Assembly: GCF_024345375.1 (NCBI RefSeq)
Contig: NZ_JAGQAZ010000001.1
Coordinates: 1 to 64,000 of the forward strand
DNA from: Cyanobium sp. WAJ14-Wanaka
Lineage (GTDB): Bacteria > Cyanobacteriota > Cyanobacteriia > PCC-6307 > Cyanobiaceae
Reading direction: 5' to 3'
Length of the DNA stretch: 64,000 nt
Under the pieces are notes generated by a model. The model was not told the origin of the DNA. It saw nothing but the letters and a program-made list of their open reading frames with translations, and ran no database searches. Position numbers and translations under genes: made by a program. How positions within the stretch are numbered: position 1 is the first letter of the stretch; each line of letters starts with the position of its first letter. Of the stretch, positions 33,148-40,794 are shown piece by piece.

Positions 33148-34143
33148 ATGGCTTCTTTCTTGCCGCTGTTGCCCCAGCACCTCGCGGAACAGGTCTCGGC
33201 TGGTTTGCGGCAGCGTGAGCAGGGCTACCGGGGCCGCTTTGCCCCTTCCCCCACCGGTGCCATGCACTGCGGCAATCTGCGCACCGCCCTGCTCGGCTGG
33301 CTGGAGGCCCGGCTCCAGGGGGGAGCCTGGCTGCTCCGCATCGACGACCTCGACACCCCTCGCAATCGGCCTGGAGCCAGCGAGGCAATCCAGGCGGATT
33401 TGCTCTGGCTGGGCCTGGCCTGGGATGGATCCGTGCTCTGGCAAAGCGAGCGGCGGGGGATCTATGGCTCCGTGCTCTCGGGCCTGCGGCGCCAGGGCTG
33501 GCTTTATGGCTGCCGTTGTAGCCGCAGGATGTTGGCTGATATCTCCGCTCCCCATGGCCTGGGCGGCGTTTATCCAGGCAGCTGCCGGGAGCTGGCCCTG
33601 GGGTGGGGCATGGAGCAGGGGCGCTGCCCCAGCTGGCGACTGCGGCTGCCCGCCGGAGCTTTGTGCTGGCAGGAGCGCTACGGCCCACCCGGCGAACTGG
33701 ATGGCCCCCAGGCCGTGGGGGATGTGGTGTTGCGGCGAGCCGATGGGTTTTTGGCCTATCACCTGGCCACGGCGGTGGATGAATTGGTCCTGGGCATCAG
33801 CGATGTGCTGCGGGGCTCCGATCTCTGGGGGGCAACGGCAGCCCAGGTGGCGGTGATGGCCCGGCTGGGGGCATCTCCTCCTCGCTACGGCCATCTGCCC
33901 CTCTGGCGCGATGGCCAGGGCCAGCGCCTCAGCAAGCGAGAGGGTTCTGAAGGCTTGGCCGGTTTGCGGGCCCAGGGCTTGGATGCCCCGGCCGTGGTGG
34001 GGCTGCTGGCCGCCAGCGCGGGGCTGGTGCCGCAAGGGGCCCGCCTCAGTGCGGCCGAACTGCTCCAGGAGCTGACCCCCAGCTGCCTCGATGCGTGCCT
34101 GAGAGCTTTTAGTGACGGCGCCGCTTCAGGCGCCAAGACTTAA
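33148..34143 (+). CDS. gluQ: Glutamyl-Q tRNA(Asp) synthetase
   Basis: A 331-residue (or shorter) paralogue of the GluRS catalytic core. It attaches glutamate to queuosine at tRNA-Asp position 34. RGRFAPSPTGAMHCGN holds the HIGH-like signature, GCRCSRRML with YPGSCREL the zinc ligands, and QRLSKREG the KMSKS-like loop. No anticodon-binding domain is present, as expected. The ATG at 33148 abuts a terminator with no Shine-Dalgarno; TTG 33208 is an alternative start just before the conserved core. Confidence 0.92.
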   Translation: MASFLPLLPQHLAEQVSAGLRQREQGYRGRFAPSPTGAMHCGNLRTALLGWLEARLQGGAWLLRIDDLDTPRNRPGASEAIQADLLWLGLAWDGSVLWQSERRGIYGSVLSGLRRQGWLYGCRCSRRMLADISAPHGLGGVYPGSCRELALGWGMEQGRCPSWRLRLPAGALCWQERYGPPGELDGPQAVGDVVLRRADGFLAYHLATAVDELVLGISDVLRGSDLWGATAAQVAVMARLGASPPRYGHLPLWRDGQGQRLSKREGSEGLAGLRAQGLDAPAVVGLLAASAGLVPQGARLSAAELLQELTPSCLDACLRAFSDGAASGAKT

Positions 34144-34180
34144 GGAAGGTTTCGGGATCGGAGGGGCAAATTGCCGCCAC

Positions 34181-34204
34181 ACTGTGTGGAACGCAAAACA
34201 CAGT
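34181..34204. promoter_or_regulatory. Inverted repeat upstream of the zinc-ribbon protein
   Basis: ACTGTGT (34181-34187) and ACACAGT (34198-34204) are perfect 7-base arms around a 10-base loop, 20 bases before the next start codon. No T-tract follows. It could be an operator or an mRNA hairpin. Confidence 0.35.
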
Positions 34205-34223
34205 CAGAATGGGGCGCAATTCC

Positions 34224-34409
34224 ATGAACTCATGCAGCCATTGCGGCGGCAGCGGCAATCTCCGGCTCGGTGAGCAGAGCTACCGCACCTGCCTTGAGTG
34301 CCTAGGCCAGGGCCAGGTGCCTGGTTCCCACCCGGCGATGACCACAGCAGCGGTGCTGCAGGGGCGGCTGCCGAGGGTCAACGCTTCGCCTTCTTCTGTC
34401 GCCAGATAA
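34224..34409 (+). CDS. Small DnaJ-type zinc-ribbon protein
   Basis: A 61-residue protein whose first 35 residues carry two CxxCxGxG-like units: CSHCGGSGNL and CLECLGQGQ, as in the DnaJ cysteine-rich region. It may bind zinc; function is unknown. ATG 34224 (MNSCSHC) is preferred over the open frame to 34209. The last 30 residues look unstructured and overlap the end of the minus-strand gene at 34378, so the true stop side is less sure. Confidence 0.7.
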   Translation: MNSCSHCGGSGNLRLGEQSYRTCLECLGQGQVPGSHPAMTTAAVLQGRLPRVNASPSSVAR

Positions 34410-34527
34410 AGAAAGTTGCCGTCGCCACAACCGCGGCCAGGGGGGCTGCCGTCAAAAGGAGCAGGATGACGGCGGTCCAGTCGGTGTACATCGCTGCAGG
34501 ATCGAAGTCGGCGCCATCATCATTCAT
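34378..34527 (-). CDS. 49-residue single-helix membrane protein
   Basis: MNDDGADFDPAAMYTDWTAV is an acidic, lumenal- or cytosol-facing N-terminus, followed by a clear membrane helix (ILLLLTAAPLAAVVATATFF) and a basic WRQKKAKR tail. The charge pattern supports a real protein with a cytosolic C-terminus. Its start codon overlaps that of the divergent gene at 34526 within one CATG. Family not recognised. The upstream extension in this frame to 34671 overlaps the other gene and is unlikely. Confidence 0.6.
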   Translation of the reverse strand: MNDDGADFDPAAMYTDWTAVILLLLTAAPLAAVVATATFFIWRQKKAKR

Positions 34528-34789
34528 GCCTGTCCTGCTGATTCCTCTGCTGCTTCTTGCTGGGCTGTTTCCCTTGGCTGGGCTGTTGCCGGCAAGGGCC
34601 GGAGTGGTGTTTGACAACTGCCAATCCCTGCCTGGGGGTGCGGTGAGCTGTGATACCCGCCCAACCGGCAATACCCGCGATGATGACGAGGCAGCTCGCT
34701 ATGGCCTGTTTGACCAGGCAAGCCCTGGCTGGAATGAGTTTGACCCAGAGGAGGGCTACAACTCAATGATGGGCTACAGCGGCTATTGA
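34526..34789 (+). CDS. Small secreted protein of unknown function
   Basis: An 87-residue protein. Residues 1-25 form a signal peptide (hydrophobic LLIPLLLLAGLFPLAGLL, then PARAG). The mature part has two Cys (NCQ, SCDTRP), an acidic middle and a Tyr/Gly-rich end (GYNSMMGYSGY). No known domain. The frame is open from 34298, but ATG 34526 places the signal peptide at the start. It is head-to-head with the gene at 34378. Confidence 0.65.
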   Translation: MPVLLIPLLLLAGLFPLAGLLPARAGVVFDNCQSLPGGAVSCDTRPTGNTRDDDEAARYGLFDQASPGWNEFDPEEGYNSMMGYSGY

Positions 34790-34798
34790 GTTGATTCC

Positions 34799-35011
34799 AT
34801 GCATAAGCCCAATGGCAACCTGCGCATCGCCCTGGCACTTGTGGCCCTATTGGGGGCGGCGGTGTTGCTGCATGTCCATGCCCTGCGGGTGCATGGGGTG
34901 AGGCCCCAGCGGGAGCTTCCCAGCACCAGGCTCAAGCCAAGCCTTAATTCCAACGACAAAAAGGGCGGCACCCAGGGGGTGCGGATTTTTCGCCTCCTAA
35001 ACGGCAGATGA
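34799..35011 (+). CDS. Possible 70-residue membrane-anchored protein
   Basis: MHKPNGNLRIALALVALLGA gives one N-terminal membrane helix, followed by a basic tail without recognisable motif. It lies 9 bases after the preceding secreted-protein gene in the same direction, which supports expression. No family is recognised, so it may be a chance frame. Confidence 0.4.
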   Translation: MHKPNGNLRIALALVALLGAAVLLHVHALRVHGVRPQRELPSTRLKPSLNSNDKKGGTQGVRIFRLLNGR

Positions 35012-35039
35012 GCCGTCAAGTTTTTTCGCAACGTAACTT

Positions 35040-35597
35040 TTGCAAGGTACTAATCACCGTCTTGTTGCCCTGGCGCTAGGCACTGCCGCCACCATTTATG
35101 GGGGCAGCCCGATCTTTGCACTGGCCGATTGCGGGCTGGCCCTGGCCCAGGGCAATGGGTCCAAGGTCAGCAGCTATATCGATTTCCCTGCCCTGCGCTC
35201 ATCCCTAAAGGGCGAAGCCAGGCAGGTGGCCCTGTATCGGCTTAGCGGCCAGCAACAGCCAGGGGCAAATCCCTTGCTGGGCTTGGCGAACCTGGTGATG
35301 GGCCCGGTAGTTGATGCGGCGGTGGAAGGCTTGGCAACCCCGGATGGGATTAGGGCCAGGGTGAGTCAGCAGGCGGATCAAAATCCCAGGGCTGCCGGAT
35401 CTGCCGATTCCCCATGGGGGTTGGCCCAGCTGTTGGCCAGCACGAGCATGGGTTACAGCTCTCCCAATAGGTTTGTGGTCAGGCTCAAGGATCGACAGCA
35501 ACGACCCCTGGCGCTCACCCTGGCCCGCCAGGGTTTGGTTGGTTGGAAGCTGGTGGCCATCGATTTGCCACCAGATGGCAGGTTTGAACCCTCCTGA
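35040..35597 (+). CDS. DUF2939 family exported protein
   Basis: A 185-residue protein with an N-terminal signal-like segment (LVALALGTAATIYGGSPIFAL) and the DUF2939 pattern: YIDFPALRSSLKGEARQVAL and a central NPLLGLANLVMGPVVDAAVEG, ending in RFVVRLKDRQQRPLALTLAR. Role unknown, probably lumenal or periplasmic. The start is TTG at 35040 with no strong ribosome-binding site. Confidence 0.75.
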   Translation: MQGTNHRLVALALGTAATIYGGSPIFALADCGLALAQGNGSKVSSYIDFPALRSSLKGEARQVALYRLSGQQQPGANPLLGLANLVMGPVVDAAVEGLATPDGIRARVSQQADQNPRAAGSADSPWGLAQLLASTSMGYSSPNRFVVRLKDRQQRPLALTLARQGLVGWKLVAIDLPPDGRFEPS

Positions 35598-35605
35598 TGC
35601 CAGCT

Positions 35606-35935
35606 TTAGGAGGCTTGCTCTGGTTGCCCTGCTGGATCAAGGGCGATGTGGTTGAGCAGGGTTGTAGTGAAGGCAAAAAGTAAAAATGGAAGCGAAAGCA
35701 CCAGGATGACGCCCACCGCCAGTAGGGCGAAGATCGGATTGTTTGCCCCCATCAGCGCTAGGGCGGTCGCCAGGCAGGCAAAGATCACGATCATCCAGAT
35801 CAGGATTTGGCCGTAGATGTCCCCAAAGCTCAGGGTGCAGCGGAGCTGGTAGGCCTGATGGCGGTCCATGGGCTGGGGGGCTGGGGCTACCACAGCTAAG
35901 GAAGGACCAAGGCCCTTGAACCAATCCCTCAACAA
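35606..35935 (-). CDS. Two-helix membrane protein of unknown function
   Basis: A 109-residue protein: an N-terminal soluble part, MDRHQAYQLRCTLSFGDIYG, then membrane helices at about 46-66 and 69-92 (ILIWMIVIFACLATALALMG; FALLAVGVILVLSLPFLLFA). An internal ATG at 35869 (MDRHQAY) is an alternative start. No known family by eye. It is convergent with the DUF2939 gene. Confidence 0.6.
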   Translation of the reverse strand: MLRDWFKGLGPSLAVVAPAPQPMDRHQAYQLRCTLSFGDIYGQILIWMIVIFACLATALALMGANNPIFALLAVGVILVLSLPFLLFAFTTTLLNHIALDPAGQPEQAS

Positions 35936-36090
35936 CTGTTTTCACTATTGATTGGCCAGCTGACTGCCGGATTGATGGCCCCACTGGTGGCCTGATTGAT
36001 TTTCTGATTGCTTGCCGCCGCCCCGATCTTGCCTAGCCTGGCCATGCCTTCCAGAAATGGGCGCCAACCAAAAATTGCCCCCAACAAACC

Positions 36091-36186
36091 ATGACCACCC
36101 ACGACCTGGGCCAGTTGGTGCTGCTGCTCCTGCCGGGGATGTTTCTCTCGGTGGCAGTGCTTGCCACCTTTGCCGCCGGCGGCTGA
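36091..36186 (+). CDS. 31-residue membrane micropeptide upstream of ctaC
   Basis: MTTHDLGQLVLLLLPGMFLS plus a short VAVLATFAAGG end is one hydrophobic helix. It is 100 bases upstream of ctaC in the same direction. It could be a small subunit or accessory peptide of the oxidase or of a photosystem, but I do not recognise the family. Only composition and position support it. Confidence 0.45.
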   Translation: MTTHDLGQLVLLLLPGMFLSVAVLATFAAGG

Positions 36187-36285
36187 AGCCCCAATTTTGA
36201 GTGGGTCCTTCAACACATTCTTAAAACCGGCTCTGCTCTAACGGCAGGGCCTGCCTAGCCTGGTCCAGCTTCAAGCTTTTCGGCC

Positions 36286-37092
36286 TTGTCTTCCCTGCGG
36301 ACGTCGGCAACTACAGCCTTGCTGGGCATAGCGATTGTTTTGCTCGGCCTTTGGGTTGGTAACAACGTTTCGATGCTGCCGGTGCAGGCCAGCAGCAATG
36401 CCCCCTTCTACGACGAGCTGTTTCGGGTGCTGTTCAGCATCGGCACAATGCTGTTTGTGGGGGTGTGCGGTCTGTTGATCTACAGCCTGGTGCGCTTTAG
36501 GCGCCGCAGTGGTGATATGGGTGACGGTTCCGCCGTCGAAGACAACCTGCCCCTGGAGATTGTCTGGACGGCAATTCCAGCGGTAGTCGTCTTGTTTGTG
36601 GGCCTGTACAGCTACAACACTTACGAGCGGATGGGCGGCATGAGCTCCCTCGGCGACCACGGCTCCATGCAGGCCAGTGCTGGCAAAGAAGAGCGGGTTT
36701 GGGCTGGCATTGGCATGGCTTCTGGCGAGGCGGCCACCATGCAGGTTGATGTCACAGCGATGCAATTCGCCTTCATCTTCAGCTACCCCGATAGCAGCAT
36801 CACCAGCGGTGAGCTGCATGTGCCGATGGGGCAGCCGGTGGAGCTGCATCTCAAGGCCAACGACGTGATTCACGCCTTCTGGGTGCCCCAATTCCGACTC
36901 AAGCAAGACGTCATCCCAGGCCAGCCAACGGTGCTGTCGTTTACGCCCACCAAGGCCGGCACCTATCCGGTTATTTGCGCTGAATTATGCGGGCCGTACC
37001 ACGGCGGCATGCGCACATCGGTGGTGGTGCAGGAACCCGATGCCTTTGAACAGTGGGTGCAGCAGAACAGCCCTAATCCAGTAGCCACCTAA
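36286..37092 (+). CDS. ctaC: Cytochrome c oxidase subunit II
   Basis: A 268-residue membrane-anchored cupredoxin subunit that accepts electrons from cytochrome c6 or plastocyanin. Two N-terminal helices are followed by EIVWTAIPAVVVL and the CuA site: H in VIHAFWVPQFRLKQDV, then CAELCGPYHGGM with C, E, C, H and M. A TTG start at 36286 is used. ctaD follows 15 bases later. Between the second helix and the cupredoxin core lies a longer loop, as in cyanobacterial homologues. Confidence 0.96.
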   Translation: MSSLRTSATTALLGIAIVLLGLWVGNNVSMLPVQASSNAPFYDELFRVLFSIGTMLFVGVCGLLIYSLVRFRRRSGDMGDGSAVEDNLPLEIVWTAIPAVVVLFVGLYSYNTYERMGGMSSLGDHGSMQASAGKEERVWAGIGMASGEAATMQVDVTAMQFAFIFSYPDSSITSGELHVPMGQPVELHLKANDVIHAFWVPQFRLKQDVIPGQPTVLSFTPTKAGTYPVICAELCGPYHGGMRTSVVVQEPDAFEQWVQQNSPNPVAT

Positions 37093-37107
37093 GCCCTTCC
37101 CCCAGCC

Positions 37108-38724
37108 ATGGCCTTCACCAGCTCCCAACCAGCTCCTTTGGCCCATGAAGCCGAGGGTGGTTGGCGTCGTTATTTCGGCTTCAGCCTCGATCACAAGGTG
37201 ATTGGTATCCAATATCTGGTTACCAGTTTCTTTTTCTACTTTGTTGGTGGGGTGCTGGCGGGGATGATCCGCACCGAGCTGGCCACGCCGATTTCCGATT
37301 TTCTTGATCGTGAGTCGTACAACGAGGTGCTCACCCTCCACGGCACGGTGATGATTTTTCTGTGGATTGTGCCGGTGGTCAACGGTGCCTTTGGTAATTA
37401 CCTAATCCCCTTTTATGTGGGTGCCCGCGACATGGTCTTCCCGCGCCTAAATGCGGTCGCATTTTGGCTGATTCCCCCGGCGGGGCTGATGTTGATTTCT
37501 AGCTACTTCATCACGGGTGCGGCCCAGTCGGGCTGGACCGCCTACCCACCCCTGAGCCTGACCACTCCCGCTGCAGGCCAGCTGATCTGGATATTCAGCG
37601 TGATACTTCTTGGGGGCAGTTCGATTCTGGGCGGCATTAATTTCATCGCCACAATCTTGAAGCTGCGTAGACCGGGCCTAAAGCTGATGCAGCTGCCGAT
37701 GTATTGCTGGGCCATGCTGGGAACCAGCATTTTGGTGGTTCTTTCCACGCCAGTACTTGCGGGCACATTGATCTTGCTTGCTTTCGACATAGTTGCCCAC
37801 ACGGGCTTCTTTAATCCAGGCCTGGGCGGCAACGTGGTTGTGTACCAGCATCTTTTCTGGTTCTACTCGCACCCTGCCGTTTACATCATGGTGCTGCCGG
37901 CATTTGGCTTGGTCAGTGAAATATTGCCCGTGCATGCCCGCAAGCCCCTTTTTGGCTACACCACCATGGTGTATTCGATTATGGCAATTGTTTTTCTGGG
38001 CCTAATTGTTTGGGCCCACCACATGTTTACCAGTGGCACCCCTCCCTGGATGAGGTTGTTCTTCACGATTGCCACCGCCTTTATCGCCGTGCCCACGGGC
38101 ATCAAATTCTTTAATTGGCTTGCGACCCTATGGGGAGGAAAGATTGCCCTCAATAGCGCAATGCTTTTTTCCTGTGCCTTCATTGTCAATTTTGTTTTGG
38201 GCGGCATCACCGGCGTTGCCTTGGCCCAGGTGCCTTTTGATGTCCATGTCCACGACACCTATTTTGTGGTGGCCCACTTCCACTACATCGTTTACGGAGG
38301 CACGGTCTTCGTGATCTTTGCTTCGGTTTACCACTGGTATCCGAAGTTCACCGGCAAGATGTTGGATGAAAAGCTGGGTTTACTGCACTTTGTGCTCACT
38401 TTCATCGGCTTCAATCTTTGCTTTGGCCCCCAGCATTGGCTCGGTATGAATGGCATGCCTCGCCGGGTAGCTGAGTATGATCCCCAATTCACCCTGTTGA
38501 ACCAAATCAGCAGCGTCGGCGCCCTGCTGATGGCCCTCAGCACCCTGCCCTTCTTGATCAACGTGGTGATGAGCTACTACCGGGGCCAGGAGGCTGGAGA
38601 CAATCCCTGGCGTGCCCTTACCCCTGAATGGCTCACCAGTTCACCGCCCCCGGTTGAAAACTGGCATGGGCCCGCCCCCCATGTGCTCCACCCCTACGGC
38701 TATGGCAAGGAGGTTTCACCATGA
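37108..38724 (+). CDS. ctaD: Cytochrome c oxidase subunit I (aa3 type)
   Basis: A 538-residue, 12-helix catalytic subunit holding haem a, haem a3 and CuB. Visible are LHGTVMIFLWIVPV with the haem a ligand His, NGAFGNYLIPF of the D-channel, HPAVYIMVLPAFG with the crosslinked His-Tyr motif, WAHHMFTSG (CuB) and HFHYIVYGG (haem ligands). Its stop overlaps the ctaE start by 4 bases. Confidence 0.98.
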   Translation: MAFTSSQPAPLAHEAEGGWRRYFGFSLDHKVIGIQYLVTSFFFYFVGGVLAGMIRTELATPISDFLDRESYNEVLTLHGTVMIFLWIVPVVNGAFGNYLIPFYVGARDMVFPRLNAVAFWLIPPAGLMLISSYFITGAAQSGWTAYPPLSLTTPAAGQLIWIFSVILLGGSSILGGINFIATILKLRRPGLKLMQLPMYCWAMLGTSILVVLSTPVLAGTLILLAFDIVAHTGFFNPGLGGNVVVYQHLFWFYSHPAVYIMVLPAFGLVSEILPVHARKPLFGYTTMVYSIMAIVFLGLIVWAHHMFTSGTPPWMRLFFTIATAFIAVPTGIKFFNWLATLWGGKIALNSAMLFSCAFIVNFVLGGITGVALAQVPFDVHVHDTYFVVAHFHYIVYGGTVFVIFASVYHWYPKFTGKMLDEKLGLLHFVLTFIGFNLCFGPQHWLGMNGMPRRVAEYDPQFTLLNQISSVGALLMALSTLPFLINVVMSYYRGQEAGDNPWRALTPEWLTSSPPPVENWHGPAPHVLHPYGYGKEVSP

Positions 38725-39356
38725 CAACCATTGGCAGCACCAGTGAAACCCCCAGCTCTGGGTTGGATGCATCCCTAGGGGGTGCTGGCCACGGGGAGCA
38801 CGGAGAGCACGAGGAGCACGGTGATTTCCGGCTCTATGGCCTGGTTCTGTTCCTGGTGGCCGATGGCATGACCTTTGCGGGTCTGTTTGCCGCATACCTC
38901 ACCTTCCGTGCCGTAAACCCCCTGCCCCCCGGCGGGATTTATGAATTGGAGTTGCTCCTGCCCACCATCAATACGGTGCTGCTGGTGCTGAGTAGTTTCA
39001 CTTTCCATCGCGCTGGCCGCCAGCTGCGGGCCGATGACTCGGCCGGTTGTCGCCTTTGGTTGGCGGTCACGATTGCCCTGGGGGTTGCCTTTCTGGCGAG
39101 CCAGATGCGTGAGTACTTCACCCTTCCCTTTGGCCTCACCAGCAACCTGTTCGCCAGCACCTTCTATGTGCTCACGGGCTTCCACGGCTTGCACGTCACC
39201 TTGGGGGTGATGCTGATGCTGATTGTTTTGTGGCAGGCCCGCCCCGGTGGTTCAATCACCAGCCATAGCCATTTTGGCCTGGAGGCCGCAGAGCTCTACT
39301 GGCACTTCGTGGATGGCATCTGGGTGGTGCTGTTTGGGATCATCTACCTGCTGTAG
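38721..39356 (+). CDS. ctaE: Cytochrome c oxidase subunit III
   Basis: A 211-residue, five-helix subunit of the terminal oxidase: FLVADGMTFAGLFAAYLTFR, LTGFHGLHVTLGVMLMLIV and ELYWHFVDGIWVVLF are family signatures. The N-terminus before the first helix has a 9-base-repeat-encoded His/Glu stretch (GHGEHGEHEEHGD). It completes ctaCDE with overlap to ctaD. Confidence 0.97.
   Translation: MTTIGSTSETPSSGLDASLGGAGHGEHGEHEEHGDFRLYGLVLFLVADGMTFAGLFAAYLTFRAVNPLPPGGIYELELLLPTINTVLLVLSSFTFHRAGRQLRADDSAGCRLWLAVTIALGVAFLASQMREYFTLPFGLTSNLFASTFYVLTGFHGLHVTLGVMLMLIVLWQARPGGSITSHSHFGLEAAELYWHFVDGIWVVLFGIIYLL
38790..38825. repeat. 9-base in-frame repeat in the ctaE N-terminus
   Basis: Four units of CACGGRGAG type at 38790, 38799, 38808 and 38817 encode His-Gly/Glu-Glu triplets before the first membrane helix of CtaE. 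Copy number can vary without frameshift. Confidence 0.8.
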
Positions 39357-39383
39357 TTTTGACCCTTGCTGCCCGCGAGTGCC

Positions 39384-39599
39384 ATGTCTCTTGACCAGCT
39401 CAAGGCATTCATGGCCCGCATGCAAGCCGATGGGGCCCTCAAGCAGGAGGTGCTGGCTGGGGCCACGGCCGATGATGTGGCCCAGATTGCCAAGCGGCTG
39501 GGGTTTGAATTTTCAGGCGATGAACTCCTCCGCGCTTCCGGTAAGCGATTCGATCGGGTTACGGTGCGTAAAAACGACCTGCCTGGCGAATACAACTAG
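39384..39599 (+). CDS. Nif11-family protein
   Basis: A 71-residue protein with the Nif11 signature: MSLDQLKAFMARMQADGALK, EVLAGATADDVAQIAKRLGF, then FSGDELLRAS. In this family the domain is often the leader of lanthipeptide-like precursors, with a GG cleavage site and Cys/Ser/Thr core. Here there is no double-Gly and no Cys; a 20-residue basic/acidic tail ends in NDLPGEYN. A TTG at 39366 could extend it. It follows ctaE by 27 bases, so it may be in the oxidase operon. Confidence 0.85.
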   Translation: MSLDQLKAFMARMQADGALKQEVLAGATADDVAQIAKRLGFEFSGDELLRASGKRFDRVTVRKNDLPGEYN

Positions 39600-39628
39600 G
39601 CCCTTTTCCCTGTAATCGACCGACGCTG

Positions 39629-40276
39629 ATGGCGGTTCAAGTTCTCAGTGAATCCCAGCGCCGTAAGTGGGACTCCAGCGAAGACCAGCTTTTCTACGCC
39701 CAGCCGCGCTTTGTGCAGCACCTTGATGGCTCCTTTCGCCAGCGGCTAACCCAGCTCTATCAAGACCGCATACCAGCTCGAGCTGTGGTGCTTGATCTGA
39801 TGTCTAGCTGGGTATCCCATTTACCCGAAGCTGGCGTTTATGAACGGGTAATTGGCCATGGTCTCAATGAGCAGGAGTTGGTTGCCAATAAGCGTTTGGA
39901 TAGCCATTGGCTGCAAAATCTCAACCTCAACCAGGAGATTCCCCTTAAGAGTGAGAGTGTTGATGTGACGCTGATTGTGGCGGGTTGGCAATATCTTCAG
40001 TATCCGGAGGCGGTGGCGGCGGAGCTGCTGCGGATCACCCGCCCGGGCGGAATGGTGATCGTTTCTTTCTCAAATCGCATGTTTTTTACCAAGGCGCCCC
40101 AGGTGTGGGCCGATGGCAGCGATAAGGACCATCTCTCATATGTGGGTGAAGTTCTGTTGGCCCAGGGCTGGTCGAAGCCTGAGTTTCTGGCTGAACAAAC
40201 CCGGGCGCAGGGATTAAAGGGTTTAGTGGGTGGAAATGGTGATCCCTTTTTCTCCGTTATTGCTACTAAGTCTTAA
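39629..40276 (+). CDS. SAM-dependent methyltransferase-like protein
   Basis: A 215-residue class I methyltransferase fold: AVVLDLMSSWVSHLPE replaces the usual Gly-rich motif I, with VIGHGLNEQELVAN (motif II), SVDVTLIVAGWQYLQYPEAV and LLRITRPGGMVIVSFSNRMF (post-motif). The altered motif I is typical of a cyanobacterial and plant subgroup with unknown substrate. It ends one base into the next gene. It follows the Nif11 gene by 29 bases. Confidence 0.85.
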   Translation: MAVQVLSESQRRKWDSSEDQLFYAQPRFVQHLDGSFRQRLTQLYQDRIPARAVVLDLMSSWVSHLPEAGVYERVIGHGLNEQELVANKRLDSHWLQNLNLNQEIPLKSESVDVTLIVAGWQYLQYPEAVAAELLRITRPGGMVIVSFSNRMFFTKAPQVWADGSDKDHLSYVGEVLLAQGWSKPEFLAEQTRAQGLKGLVGGNGDPFFSVIATKS

Positions 40277-40773
40277 TGGATATTTCGCCCCTTTTATTGC
40301 CAAGTGCAGGCCAGCTGTTGGCCCTCGAGGATCAGGCTCGGCGCCTGGGTACGGGTCTGCAGGCAGCGCAATTGCAGGGCTGTTGGCAGCTGGAGGTGGT
40401 TTGGCCGAAGGGCAGCCAACGGCCTTCAGCCTTCAGCGGCTGGCTGTTGCGCGGTTTGGCGGCCAGGCTTGAGATCGATCTAGACGGCGAGGGCCTGTTG
40501 CTCTGCAACGCCGTGAACCTTGGCGCTTTGGAGCTCCGCTTTCGCGGCCGAGGCCGCTTGCAGGGCCGCCGACCGCTGCTGCTTTTCAGCTTTGATCGGC
40601 TGGAGCTGGGCCTGGGGGGGAGGGTTTTGCTTCAGCGCGAATTGCCCGCGCCCGCTGCGAAGCGGATGCCCTTCTTTGCCTTAATCAGCCGAGATACACA
40701 GGGCTTGCTGGCAGCACGGGGCCGCGGTGGCGGATTGGCCCTGTGGCGGCTGATGCCAGGGTCCGGTGGCTGA
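40276..40773 (+). CDS. Conserved protein of unknown function
   Basis: A 165-residue soluble beta-rich protein: LQGCWQLEVVWPKGS, AARLEIDLDGEGLLLCNAV, LGALELRFRGRGRL, LLLFSFDRLELGLGGRVL and RMPFFALISRD. The pattern of short strands recalls lipocalin/fibrillin-like folds, but that is a guess. It overlaps the methyltransferase stop by one base, so the two are co-translated. Confidence 0.65.
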   Translation: MDISPLLLPSAGQLLALEDQARRLGTGLQAAQLQGCWQLEVVWPKGSQRPSAFSGWLLRGLAARLEIDLDGEGLLLCNAVNLGALELRFRGRGRLQGRRPLLLFSFDRLELGLGGRVLLQRELPAPAAKRMPFFALISRDTQGLLAARGRGGGLALWRLMPGSGG

Positions 40774-40794
40774 TGCCCAAAGATTGGTGCCTGG

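Noticed and set aside
33097-34035. 312-codon minus frame across gluQ
   Set aside because: GluQ motifs on the plus strand explain the sequence; the minus frame is Pro/Gln-rich with no domain.
39384-39599. Nif11 protein as a lanthipeptide precursor
   Set aside because: There is no double-Gly site, no Cys in the tail and no lanthionine synthetase or peptidase-transporter nearby.
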